Below the pieces are notes generated by a model that was given only the letters and a program-made list of their open reading frames with translations, was not told where the DNA came from and searched no databases. This document shows, in pieces, positions 16,927 through 26,295 of a stretch of DNA of 64,000 nucleotides. Origin of the DNA: Dysgonomonas sp. 216 (GTDB lineage: Bacteria; Bacteroidota; Bacteroidia; Bacteroidales; Dysgonomonadaceae); the NCBI RefSeq assembly GCF_010501065.1, contig NZ_QVMM01000011.1:1-64000 (forward strand), read 5' to 3'. How positions within the stretch are numbered: the first letter of the stretch is position 1; each line of letters opens with the position of its first letter. Made by a program: the position numbers and the translations under genes.

Positions 16927-18390
16927 TTAATCTACCGGTACTTCAAAGCCGTCTTTTGAGTCAACAACTCTTCCTACACCGTTAATTTCAAGGAATGATG
17001 TTCCTTTGCCTTCGCCGAACGAACCACTAAGATAAGCAACAAGATCGTCTTTTTTTATCGATCCTTTGTCAAGGAGAGAGTTTAATGCTTTAAGGAAATA
17101 CTCTTTGTGTTTGTGAGTAGTGTATCCTGTCGACTCTTGGAATGAAGCGGCAACACCGTAACATACCGAAAGATGACGCATTACATGCTCGTCGCAACAT
17201 ACTGCATATACCGGAGCTTTACTGCGGAAAGCAGCTAGTGTGCGTGCTGTACGGCCTGTGAAGCTGTCGGTAATAATAGCGCTAAGTCCAAGTTGGCTTG
17301 CAGCTTTTACTGCTTGTTTCGAAAGGAATGAAGTTGTGTCGTATTCCGAGTCTTTAAAAGGTACAGGAATAGCTTTTTCTTGTAGCTTAGATTGTTCTGT
17401 AGTAGCACAAATTTTAGCCATAGCACGTACAGCCTCAACCGGATATTTACCATAAGCAGTTTCTCCACTTAACATCACAGCATCAGTTCCGTAATATACA
17501 GCATTAGCAATATCGGTAACTTCGGCACGTGTTGGGCGTGGGTTCTCTATCATTGTATGCAACATTTGAGTAGCTACAATAACAGGTTTTTTATATTCTA
17601 CAGCTTTACGGATTAGTAAACGTTGTATAGCTGGAATGTTTTCCTGAGGTACTTCGATACCAAGGTCTCCACGTGCAACCATAACACCATATGCTGTTTC
17701 GAAAATTTCGTCAATATTATCAACACCTTCCTGATTTTCAATTTTAGCAATAATCTTCATCGGGCTGTTGTGCTCGTCAAGAATTTTTTGAACATCAAGA
17801 ACGTCTTGTCTGTTTCTAACAAAAGAGTGAGCTATAAAGTCAGCATTGTTTGCGATAGCTATCTCAATGCTTCTTTTGTCTTTCGCTGTAATAGAAGGAA
17901 GATTTACGCTAACTCCGGGTATGTTTACGCTTTTGCGGCTACCTATAGTACCATCGTTTTGCACTTCGCAAACAAGATATTCAGCTGTTTTATCAATAAC
18001 AGACAAAGCAGTTTCACCATCATCGATCAATAAAGTTGAGCCAACAGGTACGTCTGCAACAATGCTAGGATAAGATGTAGATATTTGTTCAGGAGTCGAC
18101 AAAAAGTTGATGTCGCCAATAACTCTTAGTTTGTCTCCTGTTTTAACCTTAATTTTCTCGCCGCTTGCAGTTGCAGTTGTACGGATTTCAGGACCCTTAG
18201 TATCCATCATGATACCGATAGTGTTAGATACTGCTCTAACATTTGTCATTACTTTCACGAACCCTTCTTCCGTCATGTGGGCAGAGTTCATTCTGACTAC
18301 GTTGATGCCTTCTTCGTAAAGCGATTTGATAAAATCTACATCACAACGCATGTCTGAGATTGTAGCTACAATTTTTGTTTTCTTAAACAT
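16927..18390 (-). CDS. pyk: Pyruvate kinase
   Basis: Transfers phosphate from PEP to ADP, the last glycolytic step. The 487-residue protein starts with the usual KKTKIVATISD and contains the active-site region KIIAKIENQEGV (about 215-230) followed by MVARGDLGIEVP, with Lys and Glu/Asp in the expected order, and the TRAEVTDIANAV segment. The C-terminal domain (about 350-487) is present. It is 33 nt downstream of aroQ, so the two genes probably form one transcript with the terminator at 16863-16899. Confidence 0.97.
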   Translation of the reverse strand: MFKKTKIVATISDMRCDVDFIKSLYEEGINVVRMNSAHMTEEGFVKVMTNVRAVSNTIGIMMDTKGPEIRTTATASGEKIKVKTGDKLRVIGDINFLSTPEQISTSYPSIVADVPVGSTLLIDDGETALSVIDKTAEYLVCEVQNDGTIGSRKSVNIPGVSVNLPSITAKDKRSIEIAIANNADFIAHSFVRNRQDVLDVQKILDEHNSPMKIIAKIENQEGVDNIDEIFETAYGVMVARGDLGIEVPQENIPAIQRLLIRKAVEYKKPVIVATQMLHTMIENPRPTRAEVTDIANAVYYGTDAVMLSGETAYGKYPVEAVRAMAKICATTEQSKLQEKAIPVPFKDSEYDTTSFLSKQAVKAASQLGLSAIITDSFTGRTARTLAAFRSKAPVYAVCCDEHVMRHLSVCYGVAASFQESTGYTTHKHKEYFLKALNSLLDKGSIKKDDLVAYLSGSFGEGKGTSFLEINGVGRVVDSKDGFEVPVD

Positions 18391-18423
18391 AAAAGTGGTT
18401 GTTATAAATATTGAAATTTTATT

Positions 18424-18855
18424 CTATTTTGTATTGTTGCCTATAAAATATTCTATTGCCAGTCGGTACGAGTCAAGCCCTAAGCCAATAACAGATCCTT
18501 TGCATGCAGCTGCTATCATAGATTTGTGGCGAAACTCTTCACGCTGATGTATATTCGATATGTGTACTTCTACAACAGGTGTATTAACAGCCTTTATGGC
18601 ATCGTGTATAGCCACCGAAGTGTGAGTATAAGCTCCAGCGTTAAGAATTATTCCGTCGGCAGTAAATCCGGCTTCGTGAATCTTGTCAATAATGTCGCCT
18701 TCGTGGTTCGATTGATAATACGATAGTTTGCAGGCATTTTTATATTGCAAACTCAATTCCCCGAAAAAAGCATCAAACGTTTTACTCCCGTAGACCGAGG
18801 GTTCACGCTTGCCTAGCAAATTGAGGTTTGGCCCGTTAATTATCAATATTTCCAT
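18424..18855 (-). CDS. aroQ: 3-dehydroquinate dehydratase, type II
   Basis: Third step of the shikimate pathway, a dodecameric cytosolic enzyme. The 143 residues match the family. The signature NGPNLNLLGKREPSVYG (7-23) carries the catalytic Tyr22, and the later EVHISNIHQREEFRH holds the catalytic His and substrate-binding residues. It is followed closely by pyk and preceded by a strong promoter. Confidence 0.96.
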   Translation of the reverse strand: MEILIINGPNLNLLGKREPSVYGSKTFDAFFGELSLQYKNACKLSYYQSNHEGDIIDKIHEAGFTADGIILNAGAYTHTSVAIHDAIKAVNTPVVEVHISNIHQREEFRHKSMIAAACKGSVIGLGLDSYRLAIEYFIGNNTK

Positions 18856-18908
18856 TTCTTATAATTAAGCCTTTTAAAGCAGTATTAAGCCTTCTGTTAA
18901 AAGAGGAA

Positions 18909-18940
18909 CAAAGGTAACTAATTTTTGTAATAATATCAAA
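18909..18940 (-). promoter_or_regulatory. Promoter of the aroQ-pyk operon
   Basis: On the minus strand, TTTG (18940-18937), 20 nt, TACCTTTG (18916-18909). Full Bacteroidetes consensus, about 50 nt upstream of aroQ. Confidence 0.8.
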
Positions 18941-19020
18941 GACAAAAAAATACAAAAATAAAGAGTTGTCGAACTTTTTAAGATAAGTTGATAACTCCAT
19001 GTTACAATTAAATAATAAAG

Positions 19021-19028
19021 TATCTTTG
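19021..19028 (+). promoter_or_regulatory. Likely -7 element of the DUF4421 gene
   Basis: TATCTTTG, 71 nt upstream of the ATG at 19100. No convincing -33 box. Confidence 0.45.
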
Positions 19029-19099
19029 TGTTCCAGAGGGTTCAACAAAAAGGTTGATTCTCTACAATTTTATAATATGAGTCCCGTTTTATTTTACAG

Positions 19100-20032
19100 A
19101 TGAGATTTTTGCTGATTATTATATTTTCATTCGTGTTCGGACGAAACGTGTGTGCTCAAATAGACAGTTCATACATTGGTTTTTTCGACGATCAGGTTTT
19201 GTTACGCGCATATACCGGGCGCGATTTTATTTTTCTGATGCAAGGAAAAGAAGAGAAAGATTATATGCCTAATAATCCGGCGAATATAGGATTTGGTTTT
19301 TCGTGGAAAAATACGATATTAAGCTTTGGGTATGGCTATGGATTCGATTTTATGAAAGATAAAAATCTGGGAAAAACAAAGGCTTTCGATTTTCAACTCC
19401 AAAATTATGGGCGTAAGTTTACATTTGATATATACATTCAGCAGTACGAAGGTTTTTATCATGATAAAAAAGATGACGGTAAAGATGTAGAGTTGTACCC
19501 GGATTTGAGGATAGAGGCTTATGGTGCTCAGGTGCAATATCTTTTTAATGGACGTAAATTTTCGTATAAAGCGGCGTTTAACCAAAATCAGAAGCAGTTG
19601 AAATCGGCGGGAAGTTTTCTTTTGGGTTTAGCTGTAAGCCAGACTAAGATACGAACCGATAGCTCGTTGGTTTTATCTAACAAAAAAATACTTCGTAATT
19701 TTCAGATAGGTGTTAATGGGGGCTATGCTTATACATGGGCATTGGGTCGGCATTGGTTTATAAATGCATCGTTGAGTGTGGGGATACATTTTGGAAGCGA
19801 ACAATTGAGTACTTTCGGAAAAAGTAAGCTGGAGGTTTATCCTGCTATATTTCCGAGAGTGTCGGCGGGGTATAACAGGGAAAAATGGTCTTTAGGCTTG
19901 TCGTATGTCAGCAGGCAGATTTTCCCTGAATTTACAGAAGAGGAACAAACAGTTCTGAATTCGGGTTCGTTCAGATTGACTTATACCCGACGCTTACACG
20001 ATATACCTATTCTGTCAAAAATACTCGATTAA
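19100..20032 (+). CDS. DUF4421-like outer-membrane protein
   Basis: A 310-residue protein with a signal peptide (about residues 1-19, ending VCAQ) and alternating beta-strand patterns consistent with a small outer-membrane barrel. The segments WKNTILSFGYGYGFDF and FDFQLQNYGRKFTFDIYIQ, and the aromatic-rich C-terminal strands, resemble the Bacteroidetes DUF4421 family. Function unknown. It is convergent with uvrB and ends just before the uvrB stop codon, with no gap for a separate terminator. Confidence 0.75.
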   Translation: MRFLLIIIFSFVFGRNVCAQIDSSYIGFFDDQVLLRAYTGRDFIFLMQGKEEKDYMPNNPANIGFGFSWKNTILSFGYGYGFDFMKDKNLGKTKAFDFQLQNYGRKFTFDIYIQQYEGFYHDKKDDGKDVELYPDLRIEAYGAQVQYLFNGRKFSYKAAFNQNQKQLKSAGSFLLGLAVSQTKIRTDSSLVLSNKKILRNFQIGVNGGYAYTWALGRHWFINASLSVGIHFGSEQLSTFGKSKLEVYPAIFPRVSAGYNREKWSLGLSYVSRQIFPEFTEEEQTVLNSGSFRLTYTRRLHDIPILSKILD

Positions 20033-22048
20033 TTATTTTTTGGTCAACAGATCTTCGAGGCGAATGATTTCGTCCCTGTATTGCGCAGCCTCAAGGAACT
20101 CCATTTTTTTAGCAGCTTCTTTCATTAGCTTTTTATTCTTTTCTATCGCTTTTTTCAAGTCGCCAACGCTCATGTAATCAATGTTTGGAGTTGATGCAAT
20201 AGATAAAAAGTCTGGCTCAGTGTATGCTTGAGCTTCCGATTCGCTCGTAAGCTTAGGCTTGTTCAGAGCCGAAACTTTAGCTTTCACTATCTGTCTAGGA
20301 ACAATTCCGTTAGCTTCGTTATACGCCAACTGTATTTCTCTACGACGATTTGTTTCGTTGATTGTCAGCTGCATGCTGTCGGTAATTTTGTCAGCGTAAA
20401 AAATAACCTTTCCGTTTACGTTACGTGCGGCACGGCCTACTGTTTGCGTTAGAGAACGGTGCGATCGCAAGAAACCCTCTTTATCGGCATCAAGAATCGC
20501 AACAAGCGAAACTTCCGGTAAGTCGAGACCTTCCCTTAGCAGGTTAACTCCTACTAATACATCAAAAAGCCCGTTTCGTAAGTCGTCCATAATGCGTACG
20601 CGCTCAAGTGTGTCAACGTCGGAGTGTATATATTCGCATCTAATATCGTTGTGTAATAAATAGTTTGTTAATTCTTCCGCCATTCGCTTTGTCAGAGTGG
20701 TGACAAGCGTTCGCTCATCTTTTTCGACGCGCAGTTGTATTTCCTCCATTAAGTCGTCTATCTGATTAAGGCTGGGTCTGACATCAATAGGAGGGTCGAG
20801 TAATCCTGTCGGGCGAATCAATTGTTCAACAACAACGCCCTCCGATTGGATAAGTTCATAATCGGCAGGAGTTGCGCTTACGTATATCGATTGTTTTACT
20901 AACGATTCGAATTCTTCGAATTTAAGAGGGCGGTTGTCTATTGCAGCCGGAAGCCGGAAGCCATATTCTACAAGATTCTCTTTTCTCGAATGGTCGCCTC
21001 CATACATTGCTCTTATCTGAGGTATGGTTACATGGCTTTCGTCAATAACAACCAGAAAATCTTTTGGGAAGAAATCTAAAAGGCAGAAAGGCCGTGTGCC
21101 CGGTGCGCGATTATCGAAGTAGCGCGAATAGTTTTCTATTCCTGAGCAGTGTCCCACTTCCCGAATCATTTCCAGATCGAAGGTTACACGCTCGTAAAGT
21201 CGCTTTGCTTCTAAATCTTTGCCTATCGAACGAAAAAATTCAACTTGCCTTCCTAAATCAATTTCGATTTCAGCAATTGCCCGCATCGTTCGTTCTTTTG
21301 TTGTAACAAAAAGATTTGCGGGATATATCATGTATTCTTCAAACCGTTCAATCCTGACTCCGCTTAGTGGGTCGATACTTTCGATGCTTTCTATTTCGTC
21401 GCCCCAGAAAACTACTCTTATTATTATGTCGCCATATGCAAGAAATATATCAACAGTATCGCCTTTTACTCTGAAGTTACCTCTGTTGAAATCAACTTCG
21501 TTTCGAGAATATAAGCAATTTACCAACGAACGAAGAAAAACTTCGCGTACGAGTTTTTGCCCTGTTTTAACACCAATAATATTACTGTTGAAGTCCTCGG
21601 GGTTTCCTATTCCATATAAACACGACACAGAAGATACAACAATAACATCCCGTCGGCCCGAAAGTAGGGACGATGTTGTTGCCAGACGTAACTTTTCTAT
21701 TTCGTCGTTTATAGATAAATCTTTTTCGATATATGTATTAGTCGATGGAATATATGCTTCGGGTTGGTAATAATCGTAATACGAAACAAAGTATTCGACA
21801 GCATTGTCGGGAAAGAATCCCTTAAACTCGCTATATAGCTGTGCTGCTAATGTTTTGTTGTGGCTTAGTATAAGTGTAGGTTTTTTTACCTGTTCTATAA
21901 CATTGGCAACGGTAAATGTTTTCCCCGAACCGGTAACGCCCAATAGGGTTTGGTGTGGGATGTCGTTATTTATTCCATTGACTAATGCCTCGATAGCGGT
22001 AGGCTGGTCTCCGGTTGGCTTATAATGGGAGCTGATTTTAAAATCCAT
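20033..22048 (-). CDS. uvrB: Excinuclease ABC subunit B
   Basis: DNA damage recognition and verification helicase of nucleotide excision repair. Its 671 residues match UvrB. The Walker A motif GVTGSGKT is at about 37-44, the damage-probing beta-hairpin region SYYDYYQPEAYIP at about 90-102, the later helicase motif YVSATPADYE in the second half, and the C-terminal UVR domain (LEAAQYRDEIIRLEDLL) is intact for UvrC binding. It appears to be a single-gene unit. Confidence 0.98.
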   Translation of the reverse strand: MDFKISSHYKPTGDQPTAIEALVNGINNDIPHQTLLGVTGSGKTFTVANVIEQVKKPTLILSHNKTLAAQLYSEFKGFFPDNAVEYFVSYYDYYQPEAYIPSTNTYIEKDLSINDEIEKLRLATTSSLLSGRRDVIVVSSVSCLYGIGNPEDFNSNIIGVKTGQKLVREVFLRSLVNCLYSRNEVDFNRGNFRVKGDTVDIFLAYGDIIIRVVFWGDEIESIESIDPLSGVRIERFEEYMIYPANLFVTTKERTMRAIAEIEIDLGRQVEFFRSIGKDLEAKRLYERVTFDLEMIREVGHCSGIENYSRYFDNRAPGTRPFCLLDFFPKDFLVVIDESHVTIPQIRAMYGGDHSRKENLVEYGFRLPAAIDNRPLKFEEFESLVKQSIYVSATPADYELIQSEGVVVEQLIRPTGLLDPPIDVRPSLNQIDDLMEEIQLRVEKDERTLVTTLTKRMAEELTNYLLHNDIRCEYIHSDVDTLERVRIMDDLRNGLFDVLVGVNLLREGLDLPEVSLVAILDADKEGFLRSHRSLTQTVGRAARNVNGKVIFYADKITDSMQLTINETNRRREIQLAYNEANGIVPRQIVKAKVSALNKPKLTSESEAQAYTEPDFLSIASTPNIDYMSVGDLKKAIEKNKKLMKEAAKKMEFLEAAQYRDEIIRLEDLLTKK

Positions 22049-22159
22049 ATTGAGTATAGATCAAGTAAACACAAAAAATAAAACACGCCTCTATTAATTA
22101 TAAAATTAAAAAGGAGTGTAGATGTAATTGTTGAATAAATATGTCTGGAAAAATATATT

Positions 22160-22468
22160 CTATTTTACGGCAATCTTTCGCGATGTATCTTCTGCCTTTA
22201 CTATGTAATAGCCTTGAGGTAAATTAACATCGGTACTTCCCACCCCCGATTTTATATTCAATGTAGCAACTTTAGCACCGATTATGCTAAAAATGTCAAT
22301 GCGTAAATCTTGTTTCGAGGCAGGAATAAAGTATTTAACAGTGTTGATTGTTATTTCTACTGTTTGTTTCTCGGCTTCGGCAATACTACTCTGTTCCTGA
22401 TTCTGGGAAAAACCAGAAGCAGAAAATCCTAAAAGAAGGACTATGATCAGAGGTTTTATAAATTTCAT
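22160..22468 (-). CDS. Small secreted protein made of a T9SS-like C-terminal domain
   Basis: A 102-residue protein with a signal peptide (about 1-21), a short acidic linker and a C-terminal region of about 70 residues. This region has the hallmarks of a type A T9SS sorting domain: IIGAKVATLNI, then NLPQGYYIVKAE, ending RKIAVK. Such domains normally sit at the end of large cargo proteins; here almost nothing else is present. It could be a remnant of a cargo gene, a small surface protein, or an unrelated beta-sandwich. It is flanked by uvrB and rnz on the same strand, with no operon evidence. Confidence 0.7.
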   Translation of the reverse strand: MKFIKPLIIVLLLGFSASGFSQNQEQSSIAEAEKQTVEITINTVKYFIPASKQDLRIDIFSIIGAKVATLNIKSGVGSTDVNLPQGYYIVKAEDTSRKIAVK

Positions 22469-22531
22469 TTTGCCAAAATTTTATACTTCGATACGAAGAT
22501 AATATATTTTTCTGAGAAAAAATAATTTTAC

Positions 22532-23446
22532 CTATAATTTTTTGAGTAAATTTTCGTTTGCCAGTATTGTGTTCGAAAAAATAGCTTTCGCTTCGCTCAG
22601 AAGCATATTGTTATCTGGGTAACGCGACGAAAAATGTCCCAGCATCAACTCTTTTACCCCGGCGGTTTTTGCAATAAGTGCGGCTTGTTCTGCCGTGGTA
22701 TGTTTGGTTTTGGGTGCTCGGTGTTTATCGGCATTACCGAATGTTGCCTCGTGATACAATAAATCAACTCCGGCAATAATAGGAATAATTTCTTCGGAAT
22801 AAGCTGTGTCGGAACAGTAAGCGTATTTGCGCACCGGATCGGCAGGGCGGGTAAGTTTATTGCATGGGATAATTTGTCCATCAGGGGTTGTAAAATCCTC
22901 GCCTCTTTTTATATATTGCAATTCTTTTACAGGAACATTATAATATTTCACCATGTCGGGTATTATATGCCTGTCTCCTTCCTTTTCTTCAAATAAGAAG
23001 CCTGCGCACGGAACTCTGTGTTTTAATGGGATTGTGCTTACTTTAATTGAACGGTCTTCGTAAATAACAGCGTTTTTTTCGGCATCGAAAGGTTTTATAA
23101 GAACTTTATAAATCATATCTCTGCAAAAGAAATCGAGTTGAGGGCGTAAGATGTCTTCGAGTTCGGCAACGGCATATATTGTCAGATCGGCGGTTCTGCC
23201 TAATAGTCCCAGAGTAGATATTAGTCCCATTAGTCCGAAACAATGATCTCCATGCAGATGCGAGATAAATATACTGTTGAGTTTGCTGAAACTAAGTTTG
23301 CTTTTTCGCATCTGAAGTTGTGCGCCTTCTCCACAATCTACCATAAACAGTTTTTCCCGAATATGTACTATCTGAGAAGATGGGTAATGTTGAGCCGTAG
23401 GTAAAGCCGAACCACAACCTAGTATGTGAATATCAAACACTTGCAT
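22532..23446 (-). CDS. rnz: Ribonuclease Z
   Basis: tRNA 3'-end processing endonuclease of the metallo-beta-lactamase fold. The 304-residue protein has the HxHxDH motif SHLHGDH (H63, H65, D67, H68) and the later zinc ligands in YCSDTAYS and LGHFSSRY. Its start overlaps the queE stop by one base (TAATG), so it is translationally coupled in a queD-queE-rnz operon. Confidence 0.96.
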   Translation of the reverse strand: MQVFDIHILGCGSALPTAQHYPSSQIVHIREKLFMVDCGEGAQLQMRKSKLSFSKLNSIFISHLHGDHCFGLMGLISTLGLLGRTADLTIYAVAELEDILRPQLDFFCRDMIYKVLIKPFDAEKNAVIYEDRSIKVSTIPLKHRVPCAGFLFEEKEGDRHIIPDMVKYYNVPVKELQYIKRGEDFTTPDGQIIPCNKLTRPADPVRKYAYCSDTAYSEEIIPIIAGVDLLYHEATFGNADKHRAPKTKHTTAEQAALIAKTAGVKELMLGHFSSRYPDNNMLLSEAKAIFSNTILANENLLKKL

Positions 23447-24027
23447 TATTCAATATCTATAAGTTTGTGCATTTGTAAACTCAATGACCATTGTGGGTTT
23501 TGCTTTACCAATTCGACACAATAGTTTATATTCTCTTTGTTTGGTTTACTGCCGTCGAATACAGGGCTGACAAAATATTTGTCGGCTTTAGGTAAAGAAT
23601 CTATATCCGGCAAAAAATCGCCATTTTTTACAGGAATCCTTATTTCATTTACTTTCGGATTCAATTTTTTCAGATTGTTATAATTCAGTTTAGGACTGCA
23701 GGTTATATAGTCTATTAAGTATGGTGTTTTTTTTGTGCCATTTGTTTCTATCGCCTGTTTATATCCTGCTTGTCGAAAAACTGACAGATATTCATCTGTT
23801 AGCTGCAATGTGGGTTCTCCTCCTGTCCATATTATCCATTTGCAGGGAAATGAAGATATTTTACTAAAGATCTGCTCTATTGTCATTTCTTCCCCGTTTT
23901 CGAAATCGGTATCGCAAAACGAACAGGCAAGGTTGCACTTCGAGAGCCTTATGAAAATAGAAGCTTCCCCCATGCGTCCGCCTTCGCCTTGTAACGAATA
24001 AAATATTTCGTTAACAATCAGCTTCAT
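23446..24027 (-). CDS. queE: 7-carboxy-7-deazaguanine synthase (radical SAM)
   Basis: Radical SAM enzyme forming CDG from 6-carboxytetrahydropterin in queuosine/preQ0 synthesis. The 193-residue protein carries the cluster motif CNLACSFC (C31, C35, C38) and the SLQGEGGRMG substrate-binding segment at about 11-20. It overlaps queD by 17 nt upstream and rnz by one base downstream. It acts directly after QueD in the same pathway. Confidence 0.95.
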   Translation of the reverse strand: MKLIVNEIFYSLQGEGGRMGEASIFIRLSKCNLACSFCDTDFENGEEMTIEQIFSKISSFPCKWIIWTGGEPTLQLTDEYLSVFRQAGYKQAIETNGTKKTPYLIDYITCSPKLNYNNLKKLNPKVNEIRIPVKNGDFLPDIDSLPKADKYFVSPVFDGSKPNKENINYCVELVKQNPQWSLSLQMHKLIDIE

Positions 24028-24370
24028 AAATAGCTGTTGTTTTAGGTGTTTCCGAAACTTCTATGGCATATAATTCGGGTAGTTCTTTTTTGAAAATATC
24101 GAACAGGTGTTTAGCTATATTTTCGGCACTTGGGTTGAAATTGAAAACATCGTTTAAGTGTCTGTGATCCAGATTGCTGTCGATATAATCTTTTATATAT
24201 TGTAATTCCCTGTAATCTTTAACGAACCCAACATTGTTAAGTTCTGCCGACTTTAAATGTACTGTTACAACATAATTATGCCCGTGCAAACGGGTGCATG
24301 GATGATCGGACGATAATCCACTTAATGTATGCGATGCCGAAAATGCAAATTGTTTGCTTATCTTAAACAT
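24011..24370 (-). CDS. queD: 6-carboxy-5,6,7,8-tetrahydropterin synthase
   Basis: Converts dihydroneopterin triphosphate to 6-carboxytetrahydropterin. At 119 residues it has the zinc ligands H14, H29 and H31 and the catalytic Cys25 (HPCTRLHGHNY). First gene of the queD-queE-rnz operon, with a consensus promoter about 40 nt upstream. Confidence 0.95.
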   Translation of the reverse strand: MFKISKQFAFSASHTLSGLSSDHPCTRLHGHNYVVTVHLKSAELNNVGFVKDYRELQYIKDYIDSNLDHRHLNDVFNFNPSAENIAKHLFDIFKKELPELYAIEVSETPKTTAIYEADC

Positions 24371-24407
24371 GTATTTTGTTCCTGTTTTTACTGTGTGTTA
24401 CAGGTAA

Positions 24408-24440
24408 CAAAGTTACTACTTTTTCCTGTTTGTATTCAAA
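24408..24440 (-). promoter_or_regulatory. Promoter of the queD-queE-rnz operon
   Basis: On the minus strand, TTTG (24440-24437), 21 nt, TAACTTTG (24415-24408). Confidence 0.75.
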
Positions 24441-24602
24441 TCCTGACACTTTTTAGTAAAATACTAACATTGGCGGGTTGCATTTTGTCGATACGAAATA
24501 ATCGAAAATTGTTTTTTGTAATTATTCTCAATAAAAAATATCAGGAACGTTAAATAAACCTTAACTGTTAATTATAGTCTATAGATAAATATTATTATTT
24601 AA

Positions 24603-24610
24603 TATCTTTG
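24603..24610 (+). promoter_or_regulatory. Likely -7 element of the DUF3078 gene
   Basis: TATCTTTG, 44 nt upstream of the ATG at 24655. No clear -33 TTTG. Confidence 0.45.
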
Positions 24611-24654
24611 CGATTTAAATGCTACTCTTTAACTATAAATATGATAAATAAAAC

Positions 24655-26127
24655 ATGAGAAAAAGTATACTCTACATATTATTAAGCTTTTCCCCATTTT
24701 TTATAATCGATTCTTTTTCTTCTGTTATGATTGCCGACTCTCTGTCGGTAAACGATTCGTTAAAAATATCATTACCCGAAATAGTGTCGGTAAGTGATTC
24801 GGATCAGGTAAAGGATAGCCTTGTGCTTTCGGGCGGAAATGCTGCCAATTGGGCTAAGCGTCAGCATGAGCATGTATTGCGTCGCGATTCGTTGGGGCTT
24901 ATAGCTATGTCGCGTTCATGGTCGGTACTCGACCCCGGAATAACTTTTATGGATACAATGTTTTATAATCCGGCTTATCTGCCTGTGATTTTCGAGGGTA
25001 GGGTGCTTCCCGATAATATTGATTTAAGGAAAGACAAGGAACAGGAAAAAGACAAGGAGTTTCATTTAATAAGCCCGGAAAAAACATTAAAACCTTTCAT
25101 TGAAAAAACATCGAGAGTGAAGGCTCAAAGACGCAATTTTTATATGCAGCCCGAAAATATGACTAAGGTAAAATTCAGCAAGTCGGATATTTCGGAGGTG
25201 GCAAGTAAAAGTAAAAAAGAGTCGGAGGGTGTGACAAAGAATATATTCGACGATATTCTGGCAGTCGAAACACCTTCGGATATTATTGCTCCTAAATTAG
25301 AGAAGGTAGTTCCCAAACGGGTGTATTGGCGTAAAAATGGAGAACATTCTTTACAGATTTCGCAAAACTATATATCAGACAATTGGCATAAAGGGGGGAA
25401 TAGTAGCTACTCGGTACGTAGCAACCATAAGTTCAACCTTAATTACGAGAAAGGGAAAGTTAAATTCAATAACTCGTGGGAGTGGAGGCTTGGCTTGCAA
25501 AGTGTGTCGGGCGATACTCTGCGCGATGTGAATATTAACGACGACTTTTTGCGTATGTATAATATGTTTGGTTACAGGGCCTTCGATAAATGGTCGTATT
25601 CGGCAACTTTAGACAGCCGAACGCAGGTATTCAATTCGTACAAAGTAAACTCAACGAAAAGAGAAACCTCATTTTTAGCTCCTCTGTATGTTAATCTGGG
25701 GGTGGGTATGAGTTATAACCTTGAAAAGAAATTTAAGAATAAACCGACAAAGAAGCTTAAGTTGTCGCTCGATATTTCGGCTTTGTCTCTCGATTTCAGA
25801 TATGTAGGAGATGATAAAGTGAACGAAACTAAATTCGGGTTGGAGAAAGACCATCATAGTAAAACCGATTATGGATCGAAGGTTAACGTGAAACTCGATT
25901 TTGCATTCAATTCGTACGTATCGTGGTATTCCGAGGCTTTTTATTTTACCAACTACGAGCGGGCCGAATCGGAATGGCAAAACACCTTCAATATGGTTCT
26001 TAACAGGTTTTGGTCTACAAAGATAACGGCGCACCTGCGGTTCGATGATAATGTATCGAGAGATGATAAATTGGGCTATTTGCAAGTGAACGAGCTTATA
26101 AGCTTTGGGCTAAACTATAAATGGTAA
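24655..26127 (+). CDS. DUF3078-family outer-membrane protein
   Basis: A 490-residue protein with an N-terminal hydrophobic signal (about 1-25), a long polar linker (about 30-215) and a C-terminal beta-rich region of about 270 residues. That region starts YWRKNGEHSLQISQNYISDNWHKGG, the DUF3078 hallmark, and has many amphipathic strands ending in aromatic residues (FGLNYKW), as in an outer-membrane barrel. Function is not established. No neighbour shares an obvious pathway. Confidence 0.85.
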   Translation: MRKSILYILLSFSPFFIIDSFSSVMIADSLSVNDSLKISLPEIVSVSDSDQVKDSLVLSGGNAANWAKRQHEHVLRRDSLGLIAMSRSWSVLDPGITFMDTMFYNPAYLPVIFEGRVLPDNIDLRKDKEQEKDKEFHLISPEKTLKPFIEKTSRVKAQRRNFYMQPENMTKVKFSKSDISEVASKSKKESEGVTKNIFDDILAVETPSDIIAPKLEKVVPKRVYWRKNGEHSLQISQNYISDNWHKGGNSSYSVRSNHKFNLNYEKGKVKFNNSWEWRLGLQSVSGDTLRDVNINDDFLRMYNMFGYRAFDKWSYSATLDSRTQVFNSYKVNSTKRETSFLAPLYVNLGVGMSYNLEKKFKNKPTKKLKLSLDISALSLDFRYVGDDKVNETKFGLEKDHHSKTDYGSKVNVKLDFAFNSYVSWYSEAFYFTNYERAESEWQNTFNMVLNRFWSTKITAHLRFDDNVSRDDKLGYLQVNELISFGLNYKW

Positions 26128-26295
26128 TAGCACGAAACCTGTATTTGAATAATAATCGCTCGTGTTTGCTCAATATCGGGCATGTCGGTGGTGTCTCATC
26201 GACTTAAAAAAGAATAAAGTAATCATTTGGTTTTCTGTTCTTTTATACAATCGGTTTCTCAACTATCTTTTTAGGGAGAGATAAAAACTAAACAA

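Noticed and set aside
18836..19048. A 70-codon minus-strand frame upstream of aroQ
   Set aside because: It runs across the aroQ promoter and start and has no similarity to a family.
25675..26085. A 136-codon minus-strand frame inside the DUF3078 gene
   Set aside because: Antisense shadow of a well-supported gene with no signals of its own.
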